Assembly: GCF_000400505.1 (NCBI RefSeq)
Contig: NZ_CM001857.1
Location: forward strand, 267,809 to 331,808
DNA from: Musicola paradisiaca NCPPB 2511
GTDB lineage: Bacteria > Pseudomonadota > Gammaproteobacteria > Enterobacterales > Enterobacteriaceae
Direction: 5' to 3'
Length of the DNA stretch: 64,000 nucleotides
Shown: positions 18,968 to 26,942 of the stretch, one piece after another
Numbering within the stretch: the stretch's first letter is position 1
Layout of the letters: every line of letters starts with the position of its first letter
Translations under genes and position numbers: made by a program
The notes under the pieces: generated by a model
Database searches by the model: none
What the model saw: the letters and a program-made list of their open reading frames with translations, nothing else
Told to the model about the DNA's origin: nothing

Positions 18968-19390
18968 TTAATAGTCAATATTCCAAGGTATAGGATAGTC
19001 CTGTATTTTTGACGCCCCGCCAGCAACGGCTTTTATCGTTGCCTGATATTGCATGCTTCGGATTGCTGAAATAAGGTGGTCAAGCTCAGAAAAAGCGTAA
19101 TGCATATATTTATTCTTTGCCCAGGTAGAGTGTATACCCGTCATACTTCAAGTTGCAGGTATGTTGGCTGCGCTCGCTCATCCGAATCACTTACCTGAGT
19201 AAGCTCGTCGGAATTCGCTCACTTGCCGCCTTCCTGCAACTCGAATTATTTGGGGTATATACCTGGCATCGATAAAATCCTGAATGGTTGCTTTGACTTC
19301 GTGTTGATCACCACCCCATACCGGGGGAGATATCAGCATCCACACATTAAAATACAGTACAGAAAAAGGCCGTATTTTTGAAAATTTCAT
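18968..19390 (-). pseudogene. Small exported-protein gene broken by an ERIC element
   Basis: The minus strand from 19390 reads MKFSKIRPFSVLYF, a signal-like hydrophobic stretch and GGDQHEVKATIQDFIDARY, then runs into the ERIC repeat at 19262 and stops within it at 19187. Beyond the repeat, an open frame resumes at about 19131 (STWAKNKYMHYAFSELDHLI) and ends IPWNIDY-stop at 18968, just before the SUMF1-family gene. The simplest reading is one gene of about 100 residues split by a 131-bp insertion. It overlaps the 3' end of the upstream gene by about 44 bp, as coupled genes do. No family recognised. Confidence 0.5.
19132..19262. repeat. ERIC (intergenic repeat unit) element
   Basis: A 131-bp imperfect palindrome. 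Its ends, GTATACCCGTCATACTTCAA and the complementary TTTGGGGTATATAC, both lead into a CTGCAA/TTGCAG arm. The centre CGCTCATCCGAATCACTTAC followed by GTAAGCTCGTCGG corresponds to the ERIC core. Such elements are non-autonomous and common in this family of bacteria. Confidence 0.85.
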
Positions 19391-19886
19391 CAGCAGAATC
19401 ATAGGATTGTTCGGTTTTTACCGTTTTGTCGATATACCAGCTATAAGGCGGAACACCCGGATCTTCATGGTTTTCCATAATGGCATAACGCTTCAATTCA
19501 ATACGTTGGCGATCACTGGGGTCATCGCCGATTTTTAAGGCTGTCACCAGGCGAATACCTTGAGGAAAACGATAAAGGCGATAGTCGAATACTTTGGTGC
19601 GTGATGCGGCAATGCTGTAGTCAAACCAAATAAATACCTGGCTGTCGGGTACGGGGATAATACTGTAGCTATCTGCATCATGAATATAAAAACTCAAGCC
19701 TTGATGAGGGTGAGATGTGTTGTTATCAAATGTCGCGATAATAGCCAAATCTTTTTTCTGGTGACTGATGAGATCGAGGTAATTTACTCCCGGAACGAGT
19801 TTGATTTCTGTCGGGCATTGCGCCGATGCCTTAGCGCTGATGGTTATGATTAATGTCATAACAAGCGGAAATAACTTCAGATGCAT
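19347..19886 (-). CDS. Exported protein of unknown function, possibly CarG-like
   Basis: A 179-residue protein with a clear signal peptide (MHLKLFPLVMTLIITISAKA, cleavage after SAQ or nearby). The mature part includes LVPGVNYLDL, FYIHDADSYSIIPVPD and DYRLYRFPQGIRLVTALKIG; it has two cysteines. The NYLDL opening and the general layout recall CarG, the periplasmic carbapenem self-resistance protein of Pectobacterium, but I cannot confirm it. It is AT-rich relative to its surroundings and heads the three-gene minus-strand patch that includes the ERIC-split gene and the SUMF1-family gene. Confidence 0.55.
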   Translation of the reverse strand: MHLKLFPLVMTLIITISAKASAQCPTEIKLVPGVNYLDLISHQKKDLAIIATFDNNTSHPHQGLSFYIHDADSYSIIPVPDSQVFIWFDYSIAASRTKVFDYRLYRFPQGIRLVTALKIGDDPSDRQRIELKRYAIMENHEDPGVPPYSWYIDKTVKTEQSYDSADEIFKNTAFFCTVF

Positions 19887-20152
19887 ACATATTTACCGTG
19901 AATTTTTTATCAGTATATTTTTATTTTATTGCCATACCCATCGATTCATAAGTATAAGCGCGCGTTATTTCATATTTCTTCCTATTCCGGCCTTTTATTC
20001 CTCTCGTTGGAGAGATCTTCAGATAGCGGAAGTTGCAGGGCAAAGAGTATTCGAACGCTCGTAACCCTGCGATTGAATGGGCCCTGAGTGCTGATATCCG
20101 TACCGGGCCGTCATGCGTGGCAACGTCTTGAGGGTGGGCATATATCCAGGTT

Positions 20153-20190
20153 TGCGCACCGATGGTGCATCTCCGTCACAAAATGGTGCG
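20153..20190 (+). promoter_or_regulatory. Two NtrC-like enhancer sites
   Basis: TGCGCACCGATGGTGCA (20153-20169) and CGTCACAAAATGGTGCG (20174-20190) each match the 17-bp NtrC consensus TGCACCAAAATGGTGCA at 12 positions, the right half being complete or nearly so. Their centres are 21 bp apart (two helical turns) and about 110 and 89 bp before the predicted start, a usual enhancer arrangement. The rest of 19887-20152 shows no gene. Confidence 0.6.
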
Positions 20191-20243
20191 TAATCAGCTA
20201 TCGCGTTTCATCGGAATGGCGGCCGCTGCGCGATTCTTCTCCA

Positions 20244-20259
20244 TGGCATACATTTTGCT
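20244..20259 (+). promoter_or_regulatory. Sigma-54 (-24/-12) promoter of the OPT operon
   Basis: TGGCATACATTTTGCT has the invariant GG-N10-GC and fits the extended consensus TGGCAC-N5-TTGCW with one change. Start expected near 20270. Confidence 0.7.
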
Positions 20260-20260
20260 A

Positions 20261-20277
20261 GTTCCATTAAACGGAAC
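20261..20277. promoter_or_regulatory. Palindromic operator at the OPT operon start (IclR candidate)
   Basis: GTTCCATTAAACGGAAC, a palindrome with seven of eight paired positions, covers the predicted start of the sigma-54 promoter. Nearly the same sequence recurs at 31661-31677 before the divergent ABC operon. Confidence 0.6.
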
Positions 20278-20388
20278 TTGATCTCAAAATATGGTGCGTG
20301 TATTAAAGAGAGAGCTGCCACACAACGGATAATGATCGACGCAGCCGGTACCTGAACGCTTTTGCTCGCCAACACCAGGAGAATGAAT

Positions 20389-22017
20389 GTGAATCAGTTG
20401 TCATCATCAGACGTGAACGCCGGATCGCACACCGGTGCGCATCCTCGCGCTTTTGCACCCGGCACCTTATTGCTGTTGTTGGCGCTTAGCATCTTTGGGG
20501 CGATTGTCGGCGTACAGTTGCTGACTACGCTAGGCGTCACGCCCAATACGTCGATTATCGGCGCCATGATGGCGATGATTGTGGCCCGTATTCCGTTGCA
20601 GAGCATGGCGCGCTTCCGCTCCGTACATATCCAGAATTTGGCGCAGAGCGCCACCTCCGCCGCGACGTTCGGCGCCGCCAATTCACTGTTGCTGCCGATC
20701 GCCATTCCCTGGTTGTTCGGGCGCCAGGACTTGGTGATGCCGATGTTTTTCGGCGTCGCGCTGGCGATGCTGCTGGACGGCTACATGCTGTATCGCCTGT
20801 TTAACACCCGTATCTTCCCCGCCGAAGGCGCCTGGCCGCCGGGGATCGCGGTGGCGGAATCCATCAAGGCCGGCGACAAAGGGGGCCGTCAGGCAGGGCT
20901 GTTGGGTATCGGCATCGCCATCGGCGTGTTCGGCGCCTGGTTGAAGTTCCCCATTGCTGCGTTAGGGACGGCCTTTATCGGCAACATCTGGGCGCTGGCG
21001 ATGTTGGGTATCGGTTTCCTGCTGCGCGGTTATTCCCTGCCGCTGCTGGGCGTGGACATCAACCAGCACTACATTCCGCACGGCATCATGGCCGGCGCAG
21101 GCGTGGTGGCGTTATTCCAGATTATCAAACTGATGCGTAATCGCGACGGCGGCGGCAGCGCCGTTAACCAGACGCAGACACAGGCGCTGTCTGCTTCTCA
21201 GGGCGAGGCCATCGGCAAAACCATGCGGTTGGGGGCGGTGGGGTTTATCGTCATCTCCGCGTTGATCGCGCTTGGCAGTGGTCTGTTCAGCCAAATGTCG
21301 CTGCCCTGGATCCTGGCTTTCGTACTGTATGCCGCCCTTGCCGCGTTTCTGCATGAGGTGATTGTCGGGCTGGCGGCGATGCACTCCGGCTGGTTCCCGG
21401 CCTTTGCGGTCGCGCTGATCACGCTGCTGATCGGGATTCTGATCGGCTTTCCGCCCGAAGCGCTGGTGATGCTGTGCGGATTTTCCGCCGCCACCGGCCC
21501 GGCGTTCGCCGATATGGGGTATGACCTAAAGGCCGGTTTCATCCTGCGCGGCCGGGACAGCGTCAGCCGGTTTGAACTGGAAGGCCGCAAACAGCAGTTG
21601 TTGGCGGCGCTGCTGGCTTTCGTGGTCGCCATTCCGGTGGTGTTCTTTATTTATCGTGAATATTTCTCGGCCGGGCTGGTGCCGCCGGTCGCCAAGGTGT
21701 ACGTCGCCGCCATTCAGGCCGGCGTCTCGCCGGATATCGCCAAATCACTGTTGCTGTGGGCGATCCCGGGCGCATTGATTCAACTGATTGGCGGCCCTGG
21801 CCGCCAGATGGGCGTGCTGCTGGCGACGGGGCTGTTAATCAACAACCCGCTGGCCGGTTGGGCGGTGATGATCGGCATCCTGATTCGGGTGGTGGTGCTG
21901 CGGGTCAAAGGCGACGCGGCACGCAACCTGATGGAGGTACTGGCCGCGGGGTTGATCGCCGGCGATGCGCTGTTCAGTTTCTTCAACTCGATGTTGTCGC
22001 CGGGCCGCAAAAAATAG
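20389..22017 (+). CDS. OPT-family transporter
   Basis: A 542-residue integral membrane protein with about 14 hydrophobic segments, of the oligopeptide transporter (OPT/YSL) superfamily, proton-driven importers of peptides or metal chelates. Visible features include GAIVGVQLLTTLGVTPNTSI in the first helix, EGAWPPGIAVAESI, and GGPGRQMGVLLATG near the end. The GTG at 20389 is chosen because AGGAG lies 7 nt upstream; the ATG at 20383 is only one base from it. First gene of an operon with the DUF1177 gene, aroM-like gene and pepE, under an apparent sigma-54 promoter. Substrate unknown; peptides are suggested by the downstream peptidase. Confidence 0.85.
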   Translation: MNQLSSSDVNAGSHTGAHPRAFAPGTLLLLLALSIFGAIVGVQLLTTLGVTPNTSIIGAMMAMIVARIPLQSMARFRSVHIQNLAQSATSAATFGAANSLLLPIAIPWLFGRQDLVMPMFFGVALAMLLDGYMLYRLFNTRIFPAEGAWPPGIAVAESIKAGDKGGRQAGLLGIGIAIGVFGAWLKFPIAALGTAFIGNIWALAMLGIGFLLRGYSLPLLGVDINQHYIPHGIMAGAGVVALFQIIKLMRNRDGGGSAVNQTQTQALSASQGEAIGKTMRLGAVGFIVISALIALGSGLFSQMSLPWILAFVLYAALAAFLHEVIVGLAAMHSGWFPAFAVALITLLIGILIGFPPEALVMLCGFSAATGPAFADMGYDLKAGFILRGRDSVSRFELEGRKQQLLAALLAFVVAIPVVFFIYREYFSAGLVPPVAKVYVAAIQAGVSPDIAKSLLLWAIPGALIQLIGGPGRQMGVLLATGLLINNPLAGWAVMIGILIRVVVLRVKGDAARNLMEVLAAGLIAGDALFSFFNSMLSPGRKK

Positions 22018-22071
22018 TTTTCAGGTCTGCCACGGACAGACATCAGACGTTGTTCATCAGAGAGAATCATT

Positions 22072-23013
22072 ATGAGTTTACATCAGACGTTAAAGGTTTT
22101 TGAGTTACTGGACAGCGCTTACGCCAGCGGAGAAACCGTTCGGCAGTTGTTCAGCGCTTACGACAAGGTGGATGTCGCGGTGACGGAAATTGCCGGGCCC
22201 AAGGGAAAAACCGATTTTGTCAAAATCGTGATTCCGGGTGCGCAGGGCAAACGTCAGGGGGGAACCGCTCCCACGCTGGGCGTCGTCGGGCGTTTGGGCG
22301 GTATCGGCGCTCGTCCGGGACGCCTCGGCATCGTATCCGACGGCGACGGCGCGGTGGCGGCGGTGGCGACCGCGCTCAAGCTGGCGGAGATGCAGAAACA
22401 AGGGGATACGCTAACCGGCGATGTGATCGTAACGACCCACATCTGCCCGGATGCGCCCACACGCCCGCATGAGCCGGTGGATTTTATGGATTCGCCGGTG
22501 GAAACCGAAACCATGAACGAGCAGGAAGTGTCGGAAGAGATGGATGCGGTGCTGTCTATCGATACCACCAAGGGCAACCGCATCATCAACCATAAAGGCT
22601 TCGCGCTGTCGCCCACCGTCAAACAGGGCTACATCCTGCGTATCTCCGAAGACCTGCTGCAAATTATGGAAATGACCACCGGCCAGTTGCCGGTCACGTT
22701 TCCCATCACTACGCAGGACATCACGCCTTACGGCAATGGCGTCTATCACCTGAACAGCATCCTGCAACCGTCGATCGCGACCACCGCGCCGGTTGTGGGT
22801 GTGGCGATCACCAGCGTCAGCGCCGTACCGGGTTGCGGCACCGGCGCCAGTCATGAGGTGGACATCGCTGCGGCCAGCCGGTTTGCAGTCGAAGTCGCGA
22901 AGGCCTTCACCCGCGGCAACTGCCAGTTCTACTCTCGTGAAGAGTATGCGCGTCTGGTGCAGCTTTACGGCGCCATGTCCCATCTGCAATTACGGCAGCC
23001 GGCGGGGGCATGA
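22072..23013 (+). CDS. DUF1177 family protein
   Basis: A 313-residue cytoplasmic protein of the uncharacterised DUF1177 family. Conserved-looking stretches are GVVGRLGGIGARPGRLGIVS, VTTHICPDAPTRPHEPVDFM, VLSIDTTKGNRI and GCGTGASHEVDIA. The clustered His, Cys, Asp and Glu residues in THICPDAP, DFMDSP and SHEVD look like metal ligands, so a metallohydrolase acting on peptides is a fair inference, not a known activity. It lies 54 bp after the OPT gene and ends 1 bp before the aroM-like start, so it is in the same operon. Confidence 0.8.
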   Translation: MSLHQTLKVFELLDSAYASGETVRQLFSAYDKVDVAVTEIAGPKGKTDFVKIVIPGAQGKRQGGTAPTLGVVGRLGGIGARPGRLGIVSDGDGAVAAVATALKLAEMQKQGDTLTGDVIVTTHICPDAPTRPHEPVDFMDSPVETETMNEQEVSEEMDAVLSIDTTKGNRIINHKGFALSPTVKQGYILRISEDLLQIMEMTTGQLPVTFPITTQDITPYGNGVYHLNSILQPSIATTAPVVGVAITSVSAVPGCGTGASHEVDIAAASRFAVEVAKAFTRGNCQFYSREEYARLVQLYGAMSHLQLRQPAGA

Positions 23014-23014
23014 C

Positions 23015-23695
23015 ATGAGCGGTATCCGACTGGCGACGCTGACCATCGGTCAGGCGCCGCGTGCCGATATCACGCCGATACTGGAAGCCGCGTTGCCGGA
23101 AGGGGTCAGCTGCCGGCATGCGGGCGTACTCGACGGTCTGGGTATCGATGACATTGAACGCCGTTTTGCACCGGTGGCCGGTGAGGCGGTATTGACATCG
23201 CGCTTGCTGGACGGGCAGGCGGTAGTCATGGGCAAGACGGCGGTGAAACACGCGGTGCAGGACAAGATCGACCTGCTTGAACAGGAGGGCTGCCAGATTA
23301 TCGCCCTGCTGTGTACCGGCGAATTTCATGGCCTAACGACTCAGGGCGCCTGGCTTATCGAGCCGGATCACCTTCTGCCGCCGACGCTGGGTGCGCTGGT
23401 GGCGGGGCGTCGCGTCGGCGTGATGGTGCCGTTGGCGGAACAGGTGAGCAGCGAACAGCAGAAATGGCGCGGGCTGCGGCAGTCGCCGGTCTTTGCCGTC
23501 GCCTCGCCCTATACCGCGACGGAACATGAGATTGCCGATGCTGCCCGTTCATTGCAGCAGCAGGGCGCGGACGTGATCGTCATGGACTGTATGGGATTTA
23601 CCGGATGGCATCGCAATGCGGCGCACCGGCAGACGAACTTGCCGGTGGTGCTGTCTAACGGGTTGCTGGCGGCGTTGCTCGCCGCCTTGTTGTAA
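23015..23695 (+). CDS. AroM family protein
   Basis: A 226-residue protein of the AroM family (E. coli AroM 225 aa). It opens MSGIRLATLTIGQAPRADIT and contains LLCTGEFHGL and VIVMDCMGFTGWHR. The two Cys in CTGEF and DCMGF are placed like the paired cysteines of aspartate/glutamate racemases and maleate isomerases, a superfamily it resembles; activity is unknown even in E. coli. An upstream in-frame extension inside the DUF1177 gene is not used. Being with peptidase E suggests work on an amino acid or dipeptide, which is inference. Confidence 0.82.
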   Translation: MSGIRLATLTIGQAPRADITPILEAALPEGVSCRHAGVLDGLGIDDIERRFAPVAGEAVLTSRLLDGQAVVMGKTAVKHAVQDKIDLLEQEGCQIIALLCTGEFHGLTTQGAWLIEPDHLLPPTLGALVAGRRVGVMVPLAEQVSSEQQKWRGLRQSPVFAVASPYTATEHEIADAARSLQQQGADVIVMDCMGFTGWHRNAAHRQTNLPVVLSNGLLAALLAALL

Positions 23696-23722
23696 GCGCG
23701 CCGCCGGGCGCAGGAGAGAAGT

Positions 23723-24418
23723 ATGGAACTGTTATTGCTCAGTAATTCGTCATTGCCCGACCAACCGTACCTGCAACATGCCGTTGAGCCGATCGGCCAA
23801 CAGCTCGCCGGCCGGCGTAAGGTGCTGTTTGTGCCGTTCGCCGGGGTGACGCAGTCCTGGGATGCGTATACCGACAAGGTACGGCAGGCGTTGTCCGCGC
23901 TTGAGCTGGACATCGTCGGGATCCACACCGTCGAGGATCCGCTGGCGGCGGTGCAATCCGCCGAGGCGATTATGGTGGGCGGCGGTAACACCTTTGTGCT
24001 GCTGAAACAGTGCCGGGAGCGGCATCTGCTTGGGGCTATCCGTCGTCGGGTGCAGCAGGGCGCGCCATACATCGGCTGGAGCGCGGGGGCCAACCTGGCG
24101 TGTCCATCGATTCGCACCACCAACGACATGCCGATCGCCGATCCCGGCGGGTTTGACGCGCTGGATCTATTGGCGTGGCAGATCAACCCGCATTTCACCA
24201 ATGCGCTGCCGGCCGGTCATCAGGGCGAAACGCGCGAACAACGCATCCGGGAATTACTGTGCGTGGAGCCGGCGCTGAGTGTGATAGGTCTGCCGGAGGG
24301 CAACTGGATTCAGGTATCCGGCGAGCACGCCTATCTGGCGGGGCCGAACCCGACATGGCTGTTCCGTGCCGGACAAGCGGCGCAGCCATTGCCGACGGGG
24401 CTGTTGACGCTGGGCTGA
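23723..24418 (+). CDS. pepE: PepE, dipeptidase E (peptidase S51)
   Basis: A 231-residue class-I-glutamine-amidotransferase-like serine peptidase. The nucleophile motif [13 protein letters not shown] near residue 120 is the S51 elbow; [10 protein letters not shown] near 87 is the preceding glycine loop and [18 protein letters not shown] supplies the conserved His and substrate-binding region. The E. coli and Salmonella enzyme cleaves dipeptides with N-terminal Asp, releasing aspartate. It begins 27 bp after the AroM-like gene, with AGGAGAG ahead of the ATG. Last gene of the operon. Confidence 0.9.
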   Translation: MELLLLSNSSLPDQPYLQHAVEPIGQQLAGRRKVLFVPFAGVTQSWDAYTDKVRQALSALELDIVGIHTVEDPLAAVQSAEAIMVGGGNTFVLLKQCRERHLLGAIRRRVQQGAPYIGWSAGANLACPSIRTTNDMPIADPGGFDALDLLAWQINPHFTNALPAGHQGETREQRIRELLCVEPALSVIGLPEGNWIQVSGEHAYLAGPNPTWLFRAGQAAQPLPTGLLTLG

Positions 24419-24687
24419 AGCATGAGCATCACGGCACTGACGGGGTGCGTTTATCGTCGTTTTCGAGTCGCAGTTTTTTGAATCATCGTCTTTTTAACGC
24501 ATTGTTTTTGAATAGTTATTTTTGAATCGTAGTGTGACGTTACCTTTGCTCCGAAAGCCGCCCTTGGCGGGAGTAGCCTCCGGGTTACTGCATGTTGTTC
24601 TCTTTTGCCCCGCGGCAAGGATCGTGTCGAGCCGGCGCGGCGCGGAGGGAGTGAGGCGTTAGCCTCTCCTGTGTGAGCTCCTTTCGC
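24419..24687. other. Non-coding stretch after pepE
   Basis: No convincing gene. It holds three imperfect copies of TTTTTGAATCRT between 24470 and 24535, a GCCGCC-CTT-GGCGG hairpin near 24557, and GAGGC-GTTA-GCCTC near 24653. Together with the strong terminator that follows, it may be a long 3' UTR of pepE or an independent small RNA of about 180 nt. Confidence 0.4.
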
Positions 24688-24726
24688 GCCCTGCCGGCGA
24701 GTACGATGCCGGCGGGGCTTTTTTTT
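24688..24726 (+). terminator. Strong terminator downstream of pepE
   Basis: An 11-bp stem GCCCTGCCGGC / GCCGGCGGGGC with one T-G wobble and a 9-nt loop, followed directly by eight T (24719-24726). It is 270 nt past the pepE stop. From 24727 to 24955 no gene is seen. Confidence 0.85.
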
Positions 24727-24955
24727 CGCCACCGCTATTCCACCGCATAGCCCGGCAAACTCTCCCGCATTTTTTCGCCACCGCGAATGTCCTTATGCCG
24801 CGCGCATCAGCCTGATGGCATGGGAAAACACCGGGTGCCGGAGGCGGTGTTTCATCCACCGCCGCCCGTGTGCTCCGGCGTACAACCCGCGTGCGTGGGG
24901 ACATGTCTCGGGGTGTCCTCCCCGAGAAAGGGGAGGGAGAACGGATGAAACAGGA

Positions 24956-25966
24956 TCAGGCGGCGGAATCCGAAGGCGTGTGTGCGTCGACGTCATACCG
25001 ATGGCAGGCCACGCGACGGCCGTCGTCCAGCGTGATATCCGGTACCGGCGACAGGCAACGGGGGCTGGCGTGATCGCAGCGGGCGTAAAACGCGCAGCCC
25101 TGATGGCCGGCGGGCGGCATGACGAGGTCGCCGTCCGGTTGCGGCGGGCGGGGTTTTTTATGGCGCGGGCTGTCGGCGGGAATGGCGGAGAACAGCAACC
25201 GGGTGTAGGGATGTTTCGGATCCTGATAGACGGTTTCACAGTCGCCGATTTCCACAATGCGCCCCAGGTACATCACCGCGATACGGTCGCTGATGTACCG
25301 CACCACGCTGAGGTCATGCGAGACGAACAGGTAAGTGAGCCCCAACTCGCTCTGCAGTTTTTTCAGCAGATTGAGGATCTGCGCCTGAATGGAGACGTCC
25401 AGCGCGGATACCGATTCATCGCAGATGATGATTTCCGGGCGCAATGCGATGGCGCGGGCGATATTCAGCCGCTGGCGCTGGCCGCCGGAGAATTCGTGCG
25501 GGTACTTGTTCAGCGCGCTGTCGTCCAGCCCGATCAGCGCCAGTAATTCGACCACCGCCTGCCGGACTTGCGCCCGCGAGAGTTCAGGGCGGTGAATTTC
25601 AAACGGTTCCGACAGCAGAGTGTTGACGTTATGGCGTGGATTGAGCGACGAAAACGGATCCTGAAATACCATCTGCAACTGGCGCGTTATCTGCTGCCGG
25701 TCGGCGCGCTCACCCTGATGGACATCGCGATCGTGAAAGCGTACCTGCCCGGCGCTGGGGTTGAGCAGGCCGATGATCATCCGGGCGGTGGTGGATTTCC
25801 CGCAGCCGGATTCCCCAACGATGCCGAGCGTTTCGCCCCGGTACAGGCTGAAGGAGACGTTATCCACCGCCGTGACGGTATGGGTGGCGGTACCCAGCCA
25901 GCCGCCGGTGTGGGTGCGGAAGGTTTTTTTCAGCCCGATGACGTCCAGGATTTTCTCTTTGCTCAT
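24956..25966 (-). CDS. Dipeptide/oligopeptide ABC transporter ATPase (DppF/OppF type)
   Basis: A 336-residue ATPase subunit. Walker A is GESGCGKST near residues 52-60, the Q-loop is in QMVFQDPFSSLNPR, the signature is FSGGQRQRLNIARA, and Walker B IIICDESVSALD is followed by the switch His in VSHDLSVV. The C-terminal oligopeptide-transporter tail with GCAFYARCDHASPRC carries the cysteines that bind an iron-sulfur cluster in some members. It pairs with the neighbouring DppD-type ATPase, whose stop it overlaps by 4 bp. Last gene of the five-gene minus-strand transporter operon plus hydrolase. Confidence 0.9.
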   Translation of the reverse strand: MSKEKILDVIGLKKTFRTHTGGWLGTATHTVTAVDNVSFSLYRGETLGIVGESGCGKSTTARMIIGLLNPSAGQVRFHDRDVHQGERADRQQITRQLQMVFQDPFSSLNPRHNVNTLLSEPFEIHRPELSRAQVRQAVVELLALIGLDDSALNKYPHEFSGGQRQRLNIARAIALRPEIIICDESVSALDVSIQAQILNLLKKLQSELGLTYLFVSHDLSVVRYISDRIAVMYLGRIVEIGDCETVYQDPKHPYTRLLFSAIPADSPRHKKPRPPQPDGDLVMPPAGHQGCAFYARCDHASPRCLSPVPDITLDDGRRVACHRYDVDAHTPSDSAA

Positions 25967-26940
25967 GGGTGTTTCTCTTCAACCAGAAAACAGGCGACCT
26001 GATGCCCGTGGGTCGGCGAAACCAGCGTCGGCGCCGACTGGCGGCACTCCGCTACGGCGTAGGTGCAGCGCGCGGCGAACTGGCAGCCCGGCAGGCGACG
26101 GAACAGATCCGGCGGGTTGCCTTCGATGGGCGTCAACGGCTGGCCGAGGCGGGTCAGCGTCGGGCGTGAATTCATCAACCCCAGCGTGTAGGGATGTGCA
26201 GGCGCGGTGAACAGGGTATCCACGTCGGAATACTCGACGCAGGCACCGGCGTACATCACCAATACCCGGTGGCACAGTTCCGCCACCACGCCCAGATCAT
26301 GGGTAATCATGATGATGCCGATACCCAGCGTTTCGTTCAGTTCCCGCAACAGGGCCAGAATTTGCGCCTGAATAGTGACATCCACCGCGGTGGTGGGCTC
26401 GTCGGCGATCAACAGACGCGGTTTGGTGCACAGCGCCATGGCGATCATCACCCGCTGGCACATGCCGCCGGACAGCTCGTGCGGGTACTGCTTCATGCGC
26501 CGTTCCGGTTCAGTCAGTCGCACTTGCTTGAGCAGCGCGAGCGCTTCCTGAAATGCGTCGGCACGGCTGATGGAGCGATGCGCCCGCAGGGTTTCGATAA
26601 TCTGCTCGCCAATGGTGTAGCAAGGGTCGAGCGACGACATCGGATCCTGAAAAATCATTGCGATGTCTTTGCCGCGCAGGGCACGCATTTGCGCGGCGGA
26701 CAGCGTTCTCAGATCGAGGCCGTTAAATAGAATTTGCGATTGCGCGCCCAGCGCGGCTTGTGCCGGCAGCAAACCCATCACGCTGAGTGCGGTTACGCTC
26801 TTGCCGGAGCCGGATTCGCCGACAATCGCCAGAATCTCGCCCGGTTGCAGCGACAGGCTCAGGCCGTCGATCACCCGGGCGGCGCGTTTGCCGGTGGTGA
26901 AATCGACCGTCAGGTTACGTATCTCCAGCAGCGGCGTCAT
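25963..26940 (-). CDS. Dipeptide/oligopeptide ABC transporter ATPase (DppD/OppD type)
   Basis: A 325-residue ATPase. Walker [10 protein letters not shown] is near residues 40-48, [10 protein letters not shown] follows the Q-loop, and the signature reads [15 protein letters not shown]; the Cys replaces the usual Arg in LSGGMRQR. Walker B is [12 protein letters not shown] and the switch His is in ITHDLGVV. The C-terminal tail has [15 protein letters not shown]. It lies 2 bp from the M20 hydrolase gene and overlaps the DppF-type gene, so they are co-translated. Confidence 0.9.
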   Translation of the reverse strand: MTPLLEIRNLTVDFTTGKRAARVIDGLSLSLQPGEILAIVGESGSGKSVTALSVMGLLPAQAALGAQSQILFNGLDLRTLSAAQMRALRGKDIAMIFQDPMSSLDPCYTIGEQIIETLRAHRSISRADAFQEALALLKQVRLTEPERRMKQYPHELSGGMCQRVMIAMALCTKPRLLIADEPTTAVDVTIQAQILALLRELNETLGIGIIMITHDLGVVAELCHRVLVMYAGACVEYSDVDTLFTAPAHPYTLGLMNSRPTLTRLGQPLTPIEGNPPDLFRRLPGCQFAARCTYAVAECRQSAPTLVSPTHGHQVACFLVEEKHP

Positions 26941-26942
26941 GG

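Noticed and set aside
20030-20090. A tRNA remnant (GTTCGAA-like stretch near 20046)
   Set aside because: The surrounding bases do not form an acceptor stem or anticodon arm.
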